DNA from: JBBSEZ01 sp038239195
GTDB taxonomy: Bacteria; Planctomycetota; Planctomycetia; Gemmatales; Gemmataceae
Assembly (NCBI GenBank): GCA_038239195.1
Contig: JBBSEZ010000131.1
Span: forward strand, 1-21,967
Length of the DNA: 21,967 nt
Direction of reading: 5' to 3'
Shown piece by piece: positions 1 through 7,185 of the stretch. Position 1 is the stretch's first letter; the number at the start of each line of letters is the position of its first letter. The translations under genes were made by a program, and so were the position numbers. Under the pieces are notes generated by a model. It made no database searches. It had not been told where the DNA came from and was given only the letters and a program-made list of their open reading frames with translations.

Positions 1-390
1 CGTCTGTCGGTGACTGGCGCCCATTTCGCTTCCCCGAGAGCTGGGGACGGCTGTGCGCTAGTGGACGAATGCTATTTACGAAGCCATCCCCTCAACTCAC
101 CCCTATTCTACTGCTGCGCACGCGGGGCGGGAACTGCTGCGGTGCGGATACGCCTCAGGCAGTGGGCTTGGTGACACTCGGCAACCGGTCCGGGCGGAAT
201 GGGTCGATGCCCGTGGGGACCGTGTGCCTCGCCGGACTTGCGCCCGGGGGGCTTGGGGATCGGTGGAATGGAAACCTGGAAGCTGGAGAACGCGGTCGTG
301 CCGGTCTGCTCGTCTCGCAGCCAGTTGTTCTGGGCTCGGAACAGATCGCGGACAAGCTGAACGAGCGTTCTTGCTGCGTCCTTTGTGCCT

Positions 391-433
391 AAAAACTGTG
401 CAATTGAGCGCAAAAACCGTGCAATCGGATCGC
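391..433. repeat. Two-copy imperfect tandem repeat, 21/22 bp
   Basis: Two adjacent units begin AAAAACTGTGCAATT (391-411) and AAAAACCGTGCAATC (412-433), and each ends in a CGC. They differ at a few positions and by one inserted base. The AT-rich repeat stands out from the GC-rich surroundings. It may be the end of a degraded insertion element or a remnant binding site; nothing in the sequence decides between these. Confidence 0.5.
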
Positions 434-479
434 ATGAAAAATAGGCGCCGAAGTTCCACATGGGCTGGGAGAGTGGAGG

Positions 480-651
480 CCCGTCGAGCAGGCCGGTGTA
501 GCGGCCGCGCCGATACACCCAGGTGGACGGTCACGACGCAGTTGTCGATCTCGCTCAGGCCGACGTCGTCGCGCTGCTGCCGGGCCTTCCCGACGACGGC
601 AACGGCACGGTCGGCCTGATCGACGAGGCCTCCTTCCCCAAGAGGGGCTAG
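480..651. pseudogene. Rearranged IS701-like transposase remnant
   Basis: Two fragments of what looks like one transposase lie on opposite strands and meet near 556. On the plus strand, 556-651 reads in one frame to VGLIDEASFPKRG and then a stop; this resembles the first catalytic-Asp region (IDE-SFPK-G) of IS701-type DDE transposases. On the minus strand, about 556-519 reads IDNCVVTVHLG, and after a one-base frame change 518-480 reads YRRGRYTGLLDG, resembling the next conserved block of the same family. In an intact transposase both blocks lie on one strand, so the copy has been inverted internally, frameshifted and truncated. Family assignment rests on remembered motifs and is tentative. Confidence 0.45.
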
Positions 652-802
652 CTAGCCCCCGACATCCAGCGCTTCCCGCGCCACTACCTTACGGATTTGT
701 AATCTTCCTGCCCGTTGTCGAACGGACATTTCGGAGTATGGTGTCTTGGGGTTGGGGAGGGGGGGGTTCAGCGCCTGGGGACACCCAGGGACGCAGACTT
801 GG

Positions 803-956
803 AGGTTTTGGGTGGTGACTCCGCCCGGCTTCCGGGCGTAACAGGGGAGGTATAGAGAATCTGGGCAAGACGATTCTCGCAAATCTGCGAAGTCTGGGCA
901 AGATGAATGGGTACTCGGCCGGGGCGGAAGCCTGATGGAGTCACCACCAGGTTTTG
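803..956. mobile_element. MITE-like element with 24-bp TIRs and 8-bp target duplication
   Basis: Terminal inverted repeats lie at 811-834 and 925-948. Read inward, both start GGTGGTGACTCC, then four variable bases, then GGCTTCCG, so 20 of 24 positions match. Immediately outside them the octamer AGGTTTTG occurs at 803-810 and again at 949-956, as expected of a target site duplication. The 138-bp body has no coding capacity. It contains an internal hairpin (GAGAATC..GATTCTC, about 855-877) and a repeated 11-mer TCTGGGCAAGA at 860-870 and 893-903. An 8-bp duplication and termini starting with GG are known for ISL3-type elements; IS66 and IS256 also give about 8 bp. The mobilising family is therefore uncertain. 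Confidence 0.75.
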
Positions 957-1250
957 CAGCCAGTAGTCGTGGTAGGTGTGGGCATCGAGCCGCTCCGCCG
1001 GGCATCGACTGCCTTCGTGGCGCTTACCGGCTGGGGATCTCAGGCCGGAAGGTCTGCAACAGCCCCGATGCGCGTACGTGCTACTCGCCTGCGATGCCGG
1101 GCTCAGAAGCGGACGGCAATAAATCGCATTGGCACGGAGATTGCGTTATTAGATCGTGTGAACCTGAATTGTGGACTTCCGAGCCCGTATTCGTTTAGCG
1201 ACTACTCGTGCGCGAAACAAATACCAGGCAACCAGCGAGAGAAAAATTCT
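957..1250. other. Leader region of the RND efflux operon, no gene seen
   Basis: An open frame runs through this region into the adaptor gene, but its Arg-rich composition looks non-coding and a lipoprotein signal peptide starts cleanly at 1251. The last 120 bases turn more AT-rich (AATAAATCGCATT, TTGCGTTATTAG), which suits a promoter. I do not see a convincing -35/-10 pair at the right spacing. Confidence 0.4.
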
Positions 1251-2354
1251 ATGAAAATCTCACCGATCCTGGGCATCATCCTGGCACTGATTTCCCTCTC
1301 GCTACCTGCTTGCAACATGCACAAGGAGCAGGAGACCCACCTGGAGCACCACAAGATCGTGGTCACCAGCCCCAAGGCAAAGGACGTCGACATCACCCAG
1401 CAATACGTCTGCCAGATCCACTCGAAGCGCCACATCGAAGTGCGTGCGCTGCAGAGCGGGTTTCTCGAGAAAATCGAAATCCAGGAAGGCCAGGCAGTGA
1501 AAACCGGCGAGGTGCTGTTCAAGATCATGCCAAAGCTCTACAAGGCAAAGTACGACGCCGAGGTGGCCGAGGTCCGGCTCGCGCAACTGGAGCTCAATAA
1601 CACCAAGAAGTTGGCCGAGGAGAATGCCAAAGTCGTCTCTCGGAATGAGGTGTTACTGTACGAGGCCAAACTGGCAAAGGCCGAGGCCAAGCGGGACCAG
1701 GCGAAGGCCGAATTGGACTTTGCAACGGTTAAAGCGGCTTTCGACGGCATCATCGATCGCCTGCATGAGCAGGAGGGGAGCCTGATCAAGGAACGGGACG
1801 TCCTCACGACCTTGTCCGATAACAGCGTGATGTGGGTGTATTTCAACGTGCCCGAGGTCCGTTACCTCGAATACATGGCCGGCCCGATCCAGGACAGTAA
1901 GGAAATCGAGCTCGTGCTGGCGAACGGACGCAAGTTCAAGCAACCGGCAACGTCGGTGCGAATCGAGGCCCAATTCAACAACGAGACCGGGAACATCCCC
2001 TTCCGCGCGGATTTTTCAAACCCGGACCGCCTGCTGCGTCACGGCCAGACCGGCAACGTGTTGATCCACCGAACGTTGAAGAACGCCATCGTCATCCCCC
2101 AGCGGGCAACTTTCGAGATTCTCGACAGGCGGTACGTTTACGTCGTCGATAAAGATGACGTGGCGCATCAGCGCCAGATCGTCGTCCAGAACGAAATGGA
2201 CGACGTCTTTGTAATCAAGAAGGGGCTCGGCGTGAACGACAAGATCGTTCTCGAGGGGGCCCGACAGGTTCACCAAGGCGACAAGTTGGAATACGAGTTT
2301 TGCACGCCGGACGAGGCTTTAAGTCGTAAAAAGCAAAAATTCCACTCGGAATAG
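1251..2354 (+). CDS. RND efflux periplasmic adaptor lipoprotein (MFP/HlyD family)
   Basis: This is the periplasmic membrane-fusion subunit of a tripartite RND efflux pump, linking the inner-membrane permease to an outer-membrane channel. The protein is 367 residues, close to the AcrA/MexA size. The ATG at 1251 was chosen because it opens directly into a lipoprotein signal peptide (MKISPILGIILALISL) with lipobox LPAC and Cys21 as lipidation site; the upstream extension of the frame looks non-coding. Residues about 57-90 form the first lipoyl half (VRALQSGFLEKIEIQEGQAV), followed by a charged Ala/Lys/Glu-rich alpha-hairpin to about 155, the second lipoyl half (FDGIIDRLHEQEGSL), then beta-barrel and membrane-proximal domains ending with VVLEGARQVHQGDKL. 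The ribosome binding site is weak (GAGAG). The permease gene starts 54 bp downstream, so the two are very probably co-transcribed. Substrate cannot be inferred. Confidence 0.92.
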   Translation: MKISPILGIILALISLSLPACNMHKEQETHLEHHKIVVTSPKAKDVDITQQYVCQIHSKRHIEVRALQSGFLEKIEIQEGQAVKTGEVLFKIMPKLYKAKYDAEVAEVRLAQLELNNTKKLAEENAKVVSRNEVLLYEAKLAKAEAKRDQAKAELDFATVKAAFDGIIDRLHEQEGSLIKERDVLTTLSDNSVMWVYFNVPEVRYLEYMAGPIQDSKEIELVLANGRKFKQPATSVRIEAQFNNETGNIPFRADFSNPDRLLRHGQTGNVLIHRTLKNAIVIPQRATFEILDRRYVYVVDKDDVAHQRQIVVQNEMDDVFVIKKGLGVNDKIVLEGARQVHQGDKLEYEFCTPDEALSRKKQKFHSE

Positions 2355-2408
2355 CAACCGCTTCCCGGCGCGTCCCGATACAGAACCCAAAGAGATGACG
2401 GTTGAACA

Positions 2409-5400
2409 ATGTTCACGAAAATCCTCTATCGGCCGGCGATGGCGATCGTCATCTCGGTGATCATCTTGTTCCTGGGGGGGCTGGGGATCAAGACCCTTCC
2501 GGTGGCACAGTTCCCCAACGTCGCGCCGCCGAGCGTTCAGGTGTCCATTGCTTATCCGGGCGCCAGTGCCAACGTTTTGGTCGATGCGGTCCTGATCCCG
2601 TTGGAGCAATCGATCAACGGCGTCCAGAACATGCGTTACATGTTCTCCTCCGCCACCAGTGCCGGCGAGGCATCGATCCTGATCTACTTCGAGCCGGGCA
2701 CGGACCCAAACATCAACGTCGTGAACGTGCAAAACCGGGTGAACATCATGCTGAGCCGGCTCCCCCCCCTGGTGGTGCGGGAGGGGATCCTCGTCAGCCA
2801 GGTTGTGCCCAGCATGCTGATGTACGTGAACATTTACAGTACGGACCCAAACGCCGACCAGAAAGACCTTTTCAACTTCACCAACGTCAACATCATGCCC
2901 GTGCTCAAGCGGATCAAGGGCATGGGCATCCCCAGGAACCTCGGCAACCGCACGTTTGCGATGCGGATCTGGCTGAAGCCCGACCGCATGCGCGCTTACA
3001 AGATATCTACCGACCACATCATGAAGGCCGTGGCGGAACAGAGCGTTATCGGCTCGCCCGGACGGCTCGGCCAGGCCACGGGCAAGACGTCGCAATCGAT
3101 CGAGTACGTCCTGACCTATCAGGGACGGTTCAACAAGCCGGAGCAGTATGCAAACATCATCTTGAAGGCCAATCCCAAGGGGGAGATTTTGCGGCTCGGG
3201 GACGTCGCCGACGTCGAACTGGGCTCAGAGTTCTTCGACATTTACTCGGACATCAACGGTCATCCCGCGGCGTCTGTCATTCTCAAGCAAAGTCCCGGCT
3301 CCAACGCCGCCGAGGTCATTGAGGAAATCAAGAAGGAGCTCGAGCAGATCAAGAAGGAATCGTTCCCTCCCGGCATGGACTACGAGATCGCCTACGACGT
3401 CTCCAAATTCGTGGACGCCTCCATCGAGAAGGTGCTCCATACCCTGCTCGAGGCGTTCATTCTCGTGTCTCTGGTGGTCTACGTGTTTCTCGGAGACGTA
3501 CGGTCCACGCTGATCCCGATCCTCGCGGTCCCCGTGTCCCTCATCGGGACCTTCTTTGTCTTGCAGTTGCTGGGCCTATCGATCAACCTGATCACGCTCT
3601 TCGCACTGGTCCTCGCGATCGGGGTCGTGGTGGACGACGCAATCGTGGTGGTCGAAGCGGTGCATGCCAAGATGCACGAGAAACATCTTTCGCCCTATCG
3701 GGCGACCATGGAGGTGCTTCACGAGATCAGCGGCGCGATCATCGCCATCACCCTGGTGATGACCGCCGTCTTCGTTCCGGTGACTTTCATCCCGGGGCCG
3801 GTCGGCACCTTCTACCGCCAGTTCGGCATCACGATGGCCACGTCCATCATTCTCTCCGGTCTGGTGGCCCTGACGCTGACGCCCGTACTTTGTGCGATGA
3901 TTCTCAAGTCCCCCACCCCCAGCGACGCGAACCACGTGGACCAGGTGGACCGCGTGAAAAAACGGCGCGGGCCCCTGGGCATTGTGCTGTATGTTTGTGG
4001 AGGGGTGCTGGTCTTGGGGCCAATAACTTATCTGGCGTATTATTTGTGGGGGCCTGTCGGCTTCCTGTTTATTCTTTTGCCCTTTGTGCGGGGCCCTTTT
4101 GACCGCGCCGTCGAGAAGGTCACGGCGGGGTATGCCGGGGCCCTGCGGCGGGTCGTCACCCTCCGCACGCTGAGCATGGCCGTCGTCGGGGGCTTTTCCG
4201 CCGGCATTTTTGTTGTCAACACGCAGCTTCCGACTGGCTTTATCCCGGGCGAGGACCAGGGGATCATTTACGCAGTCATCCAGACGCCCCCGGGCTCGAC
4301 GCTCGAGTACACCAACGCCAAGGCCCACGAACTAGAGGGCATCGCCAGAGAGGTCGAAGAAGTCACCTCCGTCACCTCGTTGGCCGGTTACGAGGTCCTG
4401 ACTGAAGGCCGGGGCTCGAACGCGGGGACCTGTATCCTCAACCTGAAAAACTGGTCCGACCGCAAGCGGACCGCGCGCCAGATCATTGAAGAACTCGAGG
4501 AAAAATGCCGCCAGATGTCCAACGTCAAGCTCGAGTTCTTTGAGCCGCCCGCGGTCCCCGGCTTTGGCGTGGCCGGGGGGTTCTCCGTGGTGCTCCTCGA
4601 CAAGACGAATACGTCCGACTACACGCGGCTCGGAGAAGTGAACGACAAGTTCATGGCCGCCTTGAAAAAACGCAAGGAACTGAAGAACCTGTTCACCTTC
4701 TTCGCCACCGACTACCCGCAGTACGAACTGGTCATCAACAACGACTCCGCCATGCAGAAGGGCGTGTCGATCGGGAAGGCGCTGGACAACCTCAACATCC
4801 TCATCGGCAGCACTTACGAGCAAGGCTTCATTCTCTTCAACCAGTTCTACAAGGTATACGTCCAGGCGTCGCCTGAGTTCCGGAAGCTCCCGAAGGACCT
4901 GGACAACATGTTCGTCAAGAACGAGAGTGGGCAAATGGTCCCCTACTCCTCGTTCATGCAGATCAAGAAGAAGCAGGGCTTGAACGAGATCACGCGTTAC
5001 AACCTGTATCCCTGCGCGATCATTCAAGGTGCTCCAGCTCCCGGCTACAGCAGCGGGCAGGCCCTCAAGGCGATCCAGGAGGTCGCCGCCGACGCCGAGA
5101 CGCTGCCACACGGTTACGGCCTCGGGTGGGCAGGCCTTTCTTACGACGAGTCGAAAAAGGGGAACGAGGCGGTTTACATCTTCCTGATCGTCATCGCCTT
5201 CGTCTATCTGGTACTGGTCGCGCAGTACGAGAGTTTTATCCTGCCGCTGGCGGTGATCCTGTCGCTGCCGATCGGGATCTTCGGTTCCTACTTCTTGCTC
5301 CAGGCGATGGGATTGGCCAACGACGTCTACGCCCAGCTTGGTCTGATCATGCTTGTCGGCCTGCTCGGCAAGAACGCGATCCTGATCGTCGAATTCGCGG

Positions 5401-5717
5401 TCCAGCGGCGCCACGACGGCCTGCCATTGAAGGATGCAGCCGTCGAAGCAGGAAAAGCGCGCTTCCGGCCGATTCAGATGACCTCCTTCGCCTTTATCGC
5501 TGGTCTCCTTCCGTTGGTCTTTGCCACCGGCGCCGGGGCGATCGGAAACCGAACCATTGGCACCACGGGAGTCGGCGGGATGCTCGTGGGCACCGTGATC
5601 GGGGTCCTGGTAATTCCCGGCCTTTATTACTTGTTCGGCCGGATTGCCGACGGGCGCAACCTCCTCAGCGACGAGGCGGATGAACCTCTCAGCGAGCTTT
5701 TTGAACACAAAGCATGA
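2409..5717 (+). CDS. RND multidrug efflux permease (HAE1/AcrB-like)
   Basis: This is an inner-membrane proton-driven pump of the hydrophobe/amphiphile efflux family. Its 1102 residues exceed the family's usual 1020-1060. The first TM (residues about 11-30) is followed by a porter domain starting GIKTLPVAQFPNVAPPSV. The proton-relay residues are present: Asp409 and Asp410 in GVVVDDAIVVVEAV and Lys988 in LLGKNAILIVEFA, matching AcrB Asp407, Asp408 and Lys940. The extra length lies between the two halves at residues about 505-565. A short charged linker there is followed by two extra hydrophobic stretches (GIVLYVCGGVLVLG and GFLFILLPFVRG) before the second-half TM1, suggesting 14 rather than 12 TM helices. 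It follows the adaptor by 54 bp. No TolC-type gene is nearby, so the outer-membrane channel is presumably encoded elsewhere. Confidence 0.95.
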   Translation: MFTKILYRPAMAIVISVIILFLGGLGIKTLPVAQFPNVAPPSVQVSIAYPGASANVLVDAVLIPLEQSINGVQNMRYMFSSATSAGEASILIYFEPGTDPNINVVNVQNRVNIMLSRLPPLVVREGILVSQVVPSMLMYVNIYSTDPNADQKDLFNFTNVNIMPVLKRIKGMGIPRNLGNRTFAMRIWLKPDRMRAYKISTDHIMKAVAEQSVIGSPGRLGQATGKTSQSIEYVLTYQGRFNKPEQYANIILKANPKGEILRLGDVADVELGSEFFDIYSDINGHPAASVILKQSPGSNAAEVIEEIKKELEQIKKESFPPGMDYEIAYDVSKFVDASIEKVLHTLLEAFILVSLVVYVFLGDVRSTLIPILAVPVSLIGTFFVLQLLGLSINLITLFALVLAIGVVVDDAIVVVEAVHAKMHEKHLSPYRATMEVLHEISGAIIAITLVMTAVFVPVTFIPGPVGTFYRQFGITMATSIILSGLVALTLTPVLCAMILKSPTPSDANHVDQVDRVKKRRGPLGIVLYVCGGVLVLGPITYLAYYLWGPVGFLFILLPFVRGPFDRAVEKVTAGYAGALRRVVTLRTLSMAVVGGFSAGIFVVNTQLPTGFIPGEDQGIIYAVIQTPPGSTLEYTNAKAHELEGIAREVEEVTSVTSLAGYEVLTEGRGSNAGTCILNLKNWSDRKRTARQIIEELEEKCRQMSNVKLEFFEPPAVPGFGVAGGFSVVLLDKTNTSDYTRLGEVNDKFMAALKKRKELKNLFTFFATDYPQYELVINNDSAMQKGVSIGKALDNLNILIGSTYEQGFILFNQFYKVYVQASPEFRKLPKDLDNMFVKNESGQMVPYSSFMQIKKKQGLNEITRYNLYPCAIIQGAPAPGYSSGQALKAIQEVAADAETLPHGYGLGWAGLSYDESKKGNEAVYIFLIVIAFVYLVLVAQYESFILPLAVILSLPIGIFGSYFLLQAMGLANDVYAQLGLIMLVGLLGKNAILIVEFAVQRRHDGLPLKDAAVEAGKARFRPIQMTSFAFIAGLLPLVFATGAGAIGNRTIGTTGVGGMLVGTVIGVLVIPGLYYLFGRIADGRNLLSDEADEPLSELFEHKA

Positions 5718-6063
5718 CAAGCACGTCGTCCTGTGGGGCCAAAGATCCGGGAGCGCGGATCGCCAAGTCGCAAGCGGAACAGCGCCGGGGCCCGCCGCTT
5801 GCGGCTTGGCGGGGCCCTCCCGGATCTTTGGCCTCGCCCACGTCGTCCCGTTGCAGGAGTTTCGCGTTTGCGGCGGGCCAAACACTTTGCCCGCCGGCAA
5901 AACCCGCTCTTTGAGTCAGCATTCCCTCAACCGAAGTTCAGAGCATGGTGCCCGTGGCGTAGGCCACACCCGAGAGATTGCGGCCCTCCCGACCGCCGCG
6001 GTGGGGCCAATCGCCTTCATGCCCCATAGGTGATCTCTTGTGTGTTAGAACAGGGGGCTAGTC
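5718..6063. other. Intergenic region with palindromic element, no gene seen
   Basis: Downstream of the permease stop codon this region holds the MITE-like hairpin element described separately (5732-5838). The remaining bases to 6063 have only low-complexity open frames on either strand. The element begins so close to the stop that its stem may also act as the 3' end or terminator of the efflux operon mRNA, although no T-tract follows it. Confidence 0.5.
5722..5848. mobile_element. Palindromic MITE/REP-like element with 10-bp flanking direct repeats
   Basis: Inverted repeats at 5737-5753 and 5817-5833 are perfect over 17 bp (GGCCAAAGATCCGGGAG and its complement). They extend outward to 22 bp at 5732 and 5838 with 19 matches. 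Inside them a second palindrome (CGCCAAGtCGCAAGCGG against CCGCTTGCGGCTTGGCG, one mismatch) continues towards the centre, so the whole 107 bp could fold into one long hairpin. The decamer CACGTCGTCC occurs exactly at both outer edges (5722-5731 and 5839-5848), as a target site duplication would. Related core sequences recur at 6454-6477 and 20320-20342, which marks this as a dispersed family. Confidence 0.7.
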
Positions 6064-6291
6064 GTGGGTGGCGTCGTGGTGTCGGTTGCGCAGGATGCCC
6101 TGACGCTGCTGAAAGCGGGGCTGCCCAGGAGCTACGAGGCGACTGCACAAATGCTCTCGCGGATGGTGGGGGAAGGGTTGCTGGTGAAGGACAAGCGAGG
6201 GGAGCTCCGCCTCCCCGACGCGCCCGGGTCAACTCTGTCAACTCGTCAAGATGAGGGTAGCGAGGGCGGGGAGTCAGGCCGGCGATGTTGA
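6064..6291 (+). pseudogene. Small winged-helix-like fragment, probably a gene remnant
   Basis: The frame opens at GTG 6064 after a stop at 6046 and encodes 75 residues. The first 45 (VSVAQDALTLLKAGLPRSY, then MLSRMVGEGLLVKDKRGEL) have the spacing of a winged-helix or HTH module. A loop of low-complexity Ser/Gly/Glu residues follows. The piece resembles the C-terminal DNA-binding tail of larger mobile-element proteins (for example primase-like proteins), but no such upstream domain exists here. It is best read as a remnant. A run of five G residues 7-12 bases upstream could serve as a ribosome binding site, so a real small gene is not excluded. Confidence 0.35.
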
Positions 6292-6309
6292 CGAATTGAC
6301 AGAGTTGAC
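6228..6309. repeat. 22-bp inverted repeat flanking a short spacer
   Basis: The arm at 6228-6249 starts GTCAACTCTGTCAA and that at 6288-6309 is its reverse complement with a single mismatch (21 of 22). The 38-bp spacer has no further symmetry. Each arm itself contains the repeated hexamer GTCAAC/GTCAAT. The structure overlaps the 3' end of the 6064-6291 fragment. It could be a hairpin, a protein-binding site or the ends of a small mobile sequence. Confidence 0.6.
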
Positions 6310-6340
6310 AGGGGCTGTGCGATGGAAGCGACAGGAAGAG

Positions 6341-6450
6341 ATGGAGTTCTGGAAACGAGCCCTGGGCCAGGCGGAAGCGTACTGGGTACGACAGATAGAC
6401 CGGGTAGAGGAGCTCCTGACGTGTCGGACAGAAGCCCTGGTGGCGAACCT
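6341..6450 (+). pseudogene. Short coding-like fragment interrupted by a palindromic repeat
   Basis: From ATG 6341, with AGGAAG just upstream, about 36 residues look protein-like (MEFWKRALGQAEAYWVRQID, then VEELLTCRTEALVAN). They suggest an amphipathic helix with Trp and charged residues. At about 6450 the frame runs into the dispersed repeat copy at 6454-6477, and beyond it the translation becomes low-complexity. I read this as a small gene or gene fragment truncated by repeat insertion. No family is recognised. Confidence 0.25.
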
Positions 6451-6453
6451 CCC

Positions 6454-6477
6454 GGGCCCGCCGCATGCGGCTTGGCG
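6454..6477 (+). repeat. Second copy of dispersed palindromic repeat core
   Basis: Positions 6454-6477 match 5788-5811 of the larger element at 23 of 24 bases (GGGCCCGCCGC, A or T, TGCGGCTTGGCG). Similarity extends loosely to about 6490 (GATCCGCGGTCCCGGAATC against the arm of the larger element). A further inverted repeat, CGCGGTCC at 6481-6488 and GGACCGCG at 6538-6545, lies beside it. Confidence 0.65.
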
Positions 6478-6607
6478 ATCCGCGGTCCCGGAATCGTTGC
6501 CCCGCCCTTGCGCGGGCAGCGCGAAAGTTGGTGTTGCGGACCGCGAGCCCCCTCGCTATAGAGCTTCCCTTCCTGTTGGCATCAGTGGGGAGACGCCGCG
6601 GTCGGTC

Positions 6608-6627
6608 GCGCTTGCGGGGGCAAGCGC
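6608..6627. repeat. Perfect 8-bp hairpin upstream of the 6649 gene
   Basis: GCGCTTGC at 6608-6615 and GCAAGCGC at 6620-6627 form an 8-bp stem with a four-G loop. It ends 22 bases before the start codon of the 6649-6996 gene and could affect its mRNA leader. It may equally be another half-site of the local GCTTGCGG repeat family. Confidence 0.45.
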
Positions 6628-6648
6628 ACCAGCCGTAAGGGGGGGCGC

Positions 6649-6996
6649 ATGCTGGCCAGGTCATTGTTGCACGGCATCCTCGACGATGAAGCGCTCACGC
6701 GCAACCTCGGGGACGCCGAGGCGAGGTTATTGGTGGAGTGGTTGGCCGATCAGGCGGAGCGCCTCGAAGGGCTTCCCGACGCGGACGCCGAACGGGAGGT
6801 GAAGCGCCTGTGCCGGCGCGGCCGGGCTGTCGCTCGCTTCGTCACCCTCTGGGGCCAGAAACGCGGGCGCGGGCCTGCCACGCAGCTCGCCGCCAGCGAG
6901 CGCTTTGCCTGGCCCTTGCCCGACGGGCCCGTTCCGCCCTGCGAGCTGATGCAGCACATCGTTTACTACGAAACGCGGGCCGCGCGCACGACGTAA
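6649..6996 (+). CDS. Small conserved-looking hypothetical protein
   Basis: 115 residues from ATG 6649, with a purine-rich AAGGGGGGG tract 5-12 bases upstream as ribosome binding site. The sequence (MLARSLLHGILDDEALTRN, then EARLLVEWLADQAERLEG) predicts an all-alpha N-terminal half, rich in acidic and Leu residues. An Arg-rich stretch follows (KRLCRRGRAVARFVTLWGQ), and the end PVPPCELMQHIVYYETRAA looks ordered rather than random. No signal peptide, TM or known catalytic motif is visible. The composition and clean start support a real cytoplasmic protein. I do not recognise the family and assign no function. It is followed by a strong hairpin at 7017-7046. Confidence 0.6.
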   Translation: MLARSLLHGILDDEALTRNLGDAEARLLVEWLADQAERLEGLPDADAEREVKRLCRRGRAVARFVTLWGQKRGRGPATQLAASERFAWPLPDGPVPPCELMQHIVYYETRAARTT

Positions 6997-7016
6997 GCCC
7001 GGCAAGGCAGGAGGCG

Positions 7017-7046
7017 AAGGCAGGAGGCGCGAGCGCCTCCTGCCTT
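7017..7046. terminator. 14-bp perfect hairpin, possible terminator of the 6649 gene
   Basis: AAGGCAGGAGGCGC (7017-7030), a two-base loop, and its exact complement (7033-7046) follow the stop at 6996 by 20 bases. The left arm is also partly duplicated just upstream (GGCAAGGCAGGAGGCG at 7001-7016). No T-tract follows on the plus strand, so intrinsic termination would be atypical; it may instead be an mRNA 3'-end stabiliser or another repetitive palindrome. Confidence 0.4.
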
Positions 7047-7129
7047 GCGCTGCGCGCCCCAGAAAATAGCGGGAGGTGGAAACACTGCCCGGTGGACTTG
7101 CGGATTTACAGTGAGCGGCGGTATCGTGG

Positions 7130-7151
7130 TTTGGGGGGCGAGGCCCCCAAA
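7130..7151. promoter_or_regulatory. Hairpin in leader of the GAF-MFP gene
   Basis: TTTGGGGG at 7130-7137 pairs with CCCCCAAA at 7144-7151 across a six-base loop. It ends 34 bases upstream of the GTG start at 7186, in what would be the 5' leader of the three-gene MFP cluster. It could modulate expression or be incidental. The rest of 7047-7185 shows no other clear element. Confidence 0.35.
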
Positions 7152-7185
7152 GGTCGCGTCCTCCCTGTCGAAACGAGGTACAACC

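Larger units (their letters stand above)
1..802. other. Gene-poor left flank with decayed mobile-element sequence
   Basis: No reading frame here looks like an intact gene. The overlapping frames on both strands are low-complexity Arg/Pro/Ser-rich shadows, apart from fragments resembling an IS701-type transposase between about 480 and 651. A GC-rich run with eight consecutive G residues lies near 760-768, and a small palindrome (CCTGG..CCAGG type) lies around 774-789. The stretch reads as insertion-element debris upstream of the RND efflux genes. Confidence 0.5.

Noticed and set aside
391..433. Possible CRISPR array
   Set aside because: Only two imperfect adjacent units without spacers and no cas genes in the window.
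652..1005. Minus-strand frame of 117 codons
   Set aside because: It crosses the MITE and a poly-G run and has low-complexity Pro/Ser/Arg composition.
954..1250. Upstream extension of the adaptor reading frame
   Set aside because: Arg-rich non-coding-looking translation; the lipoprotein signal peptide begins at 1251 and the extension runs out of the MITE edge.
4332..5900. 522-codon minus-strand frame opposite the RND permease
   Set aside because: The permease with its catalytic Asp/Lys residues is clearly the coding strand; the antisense frame has shadow composition.
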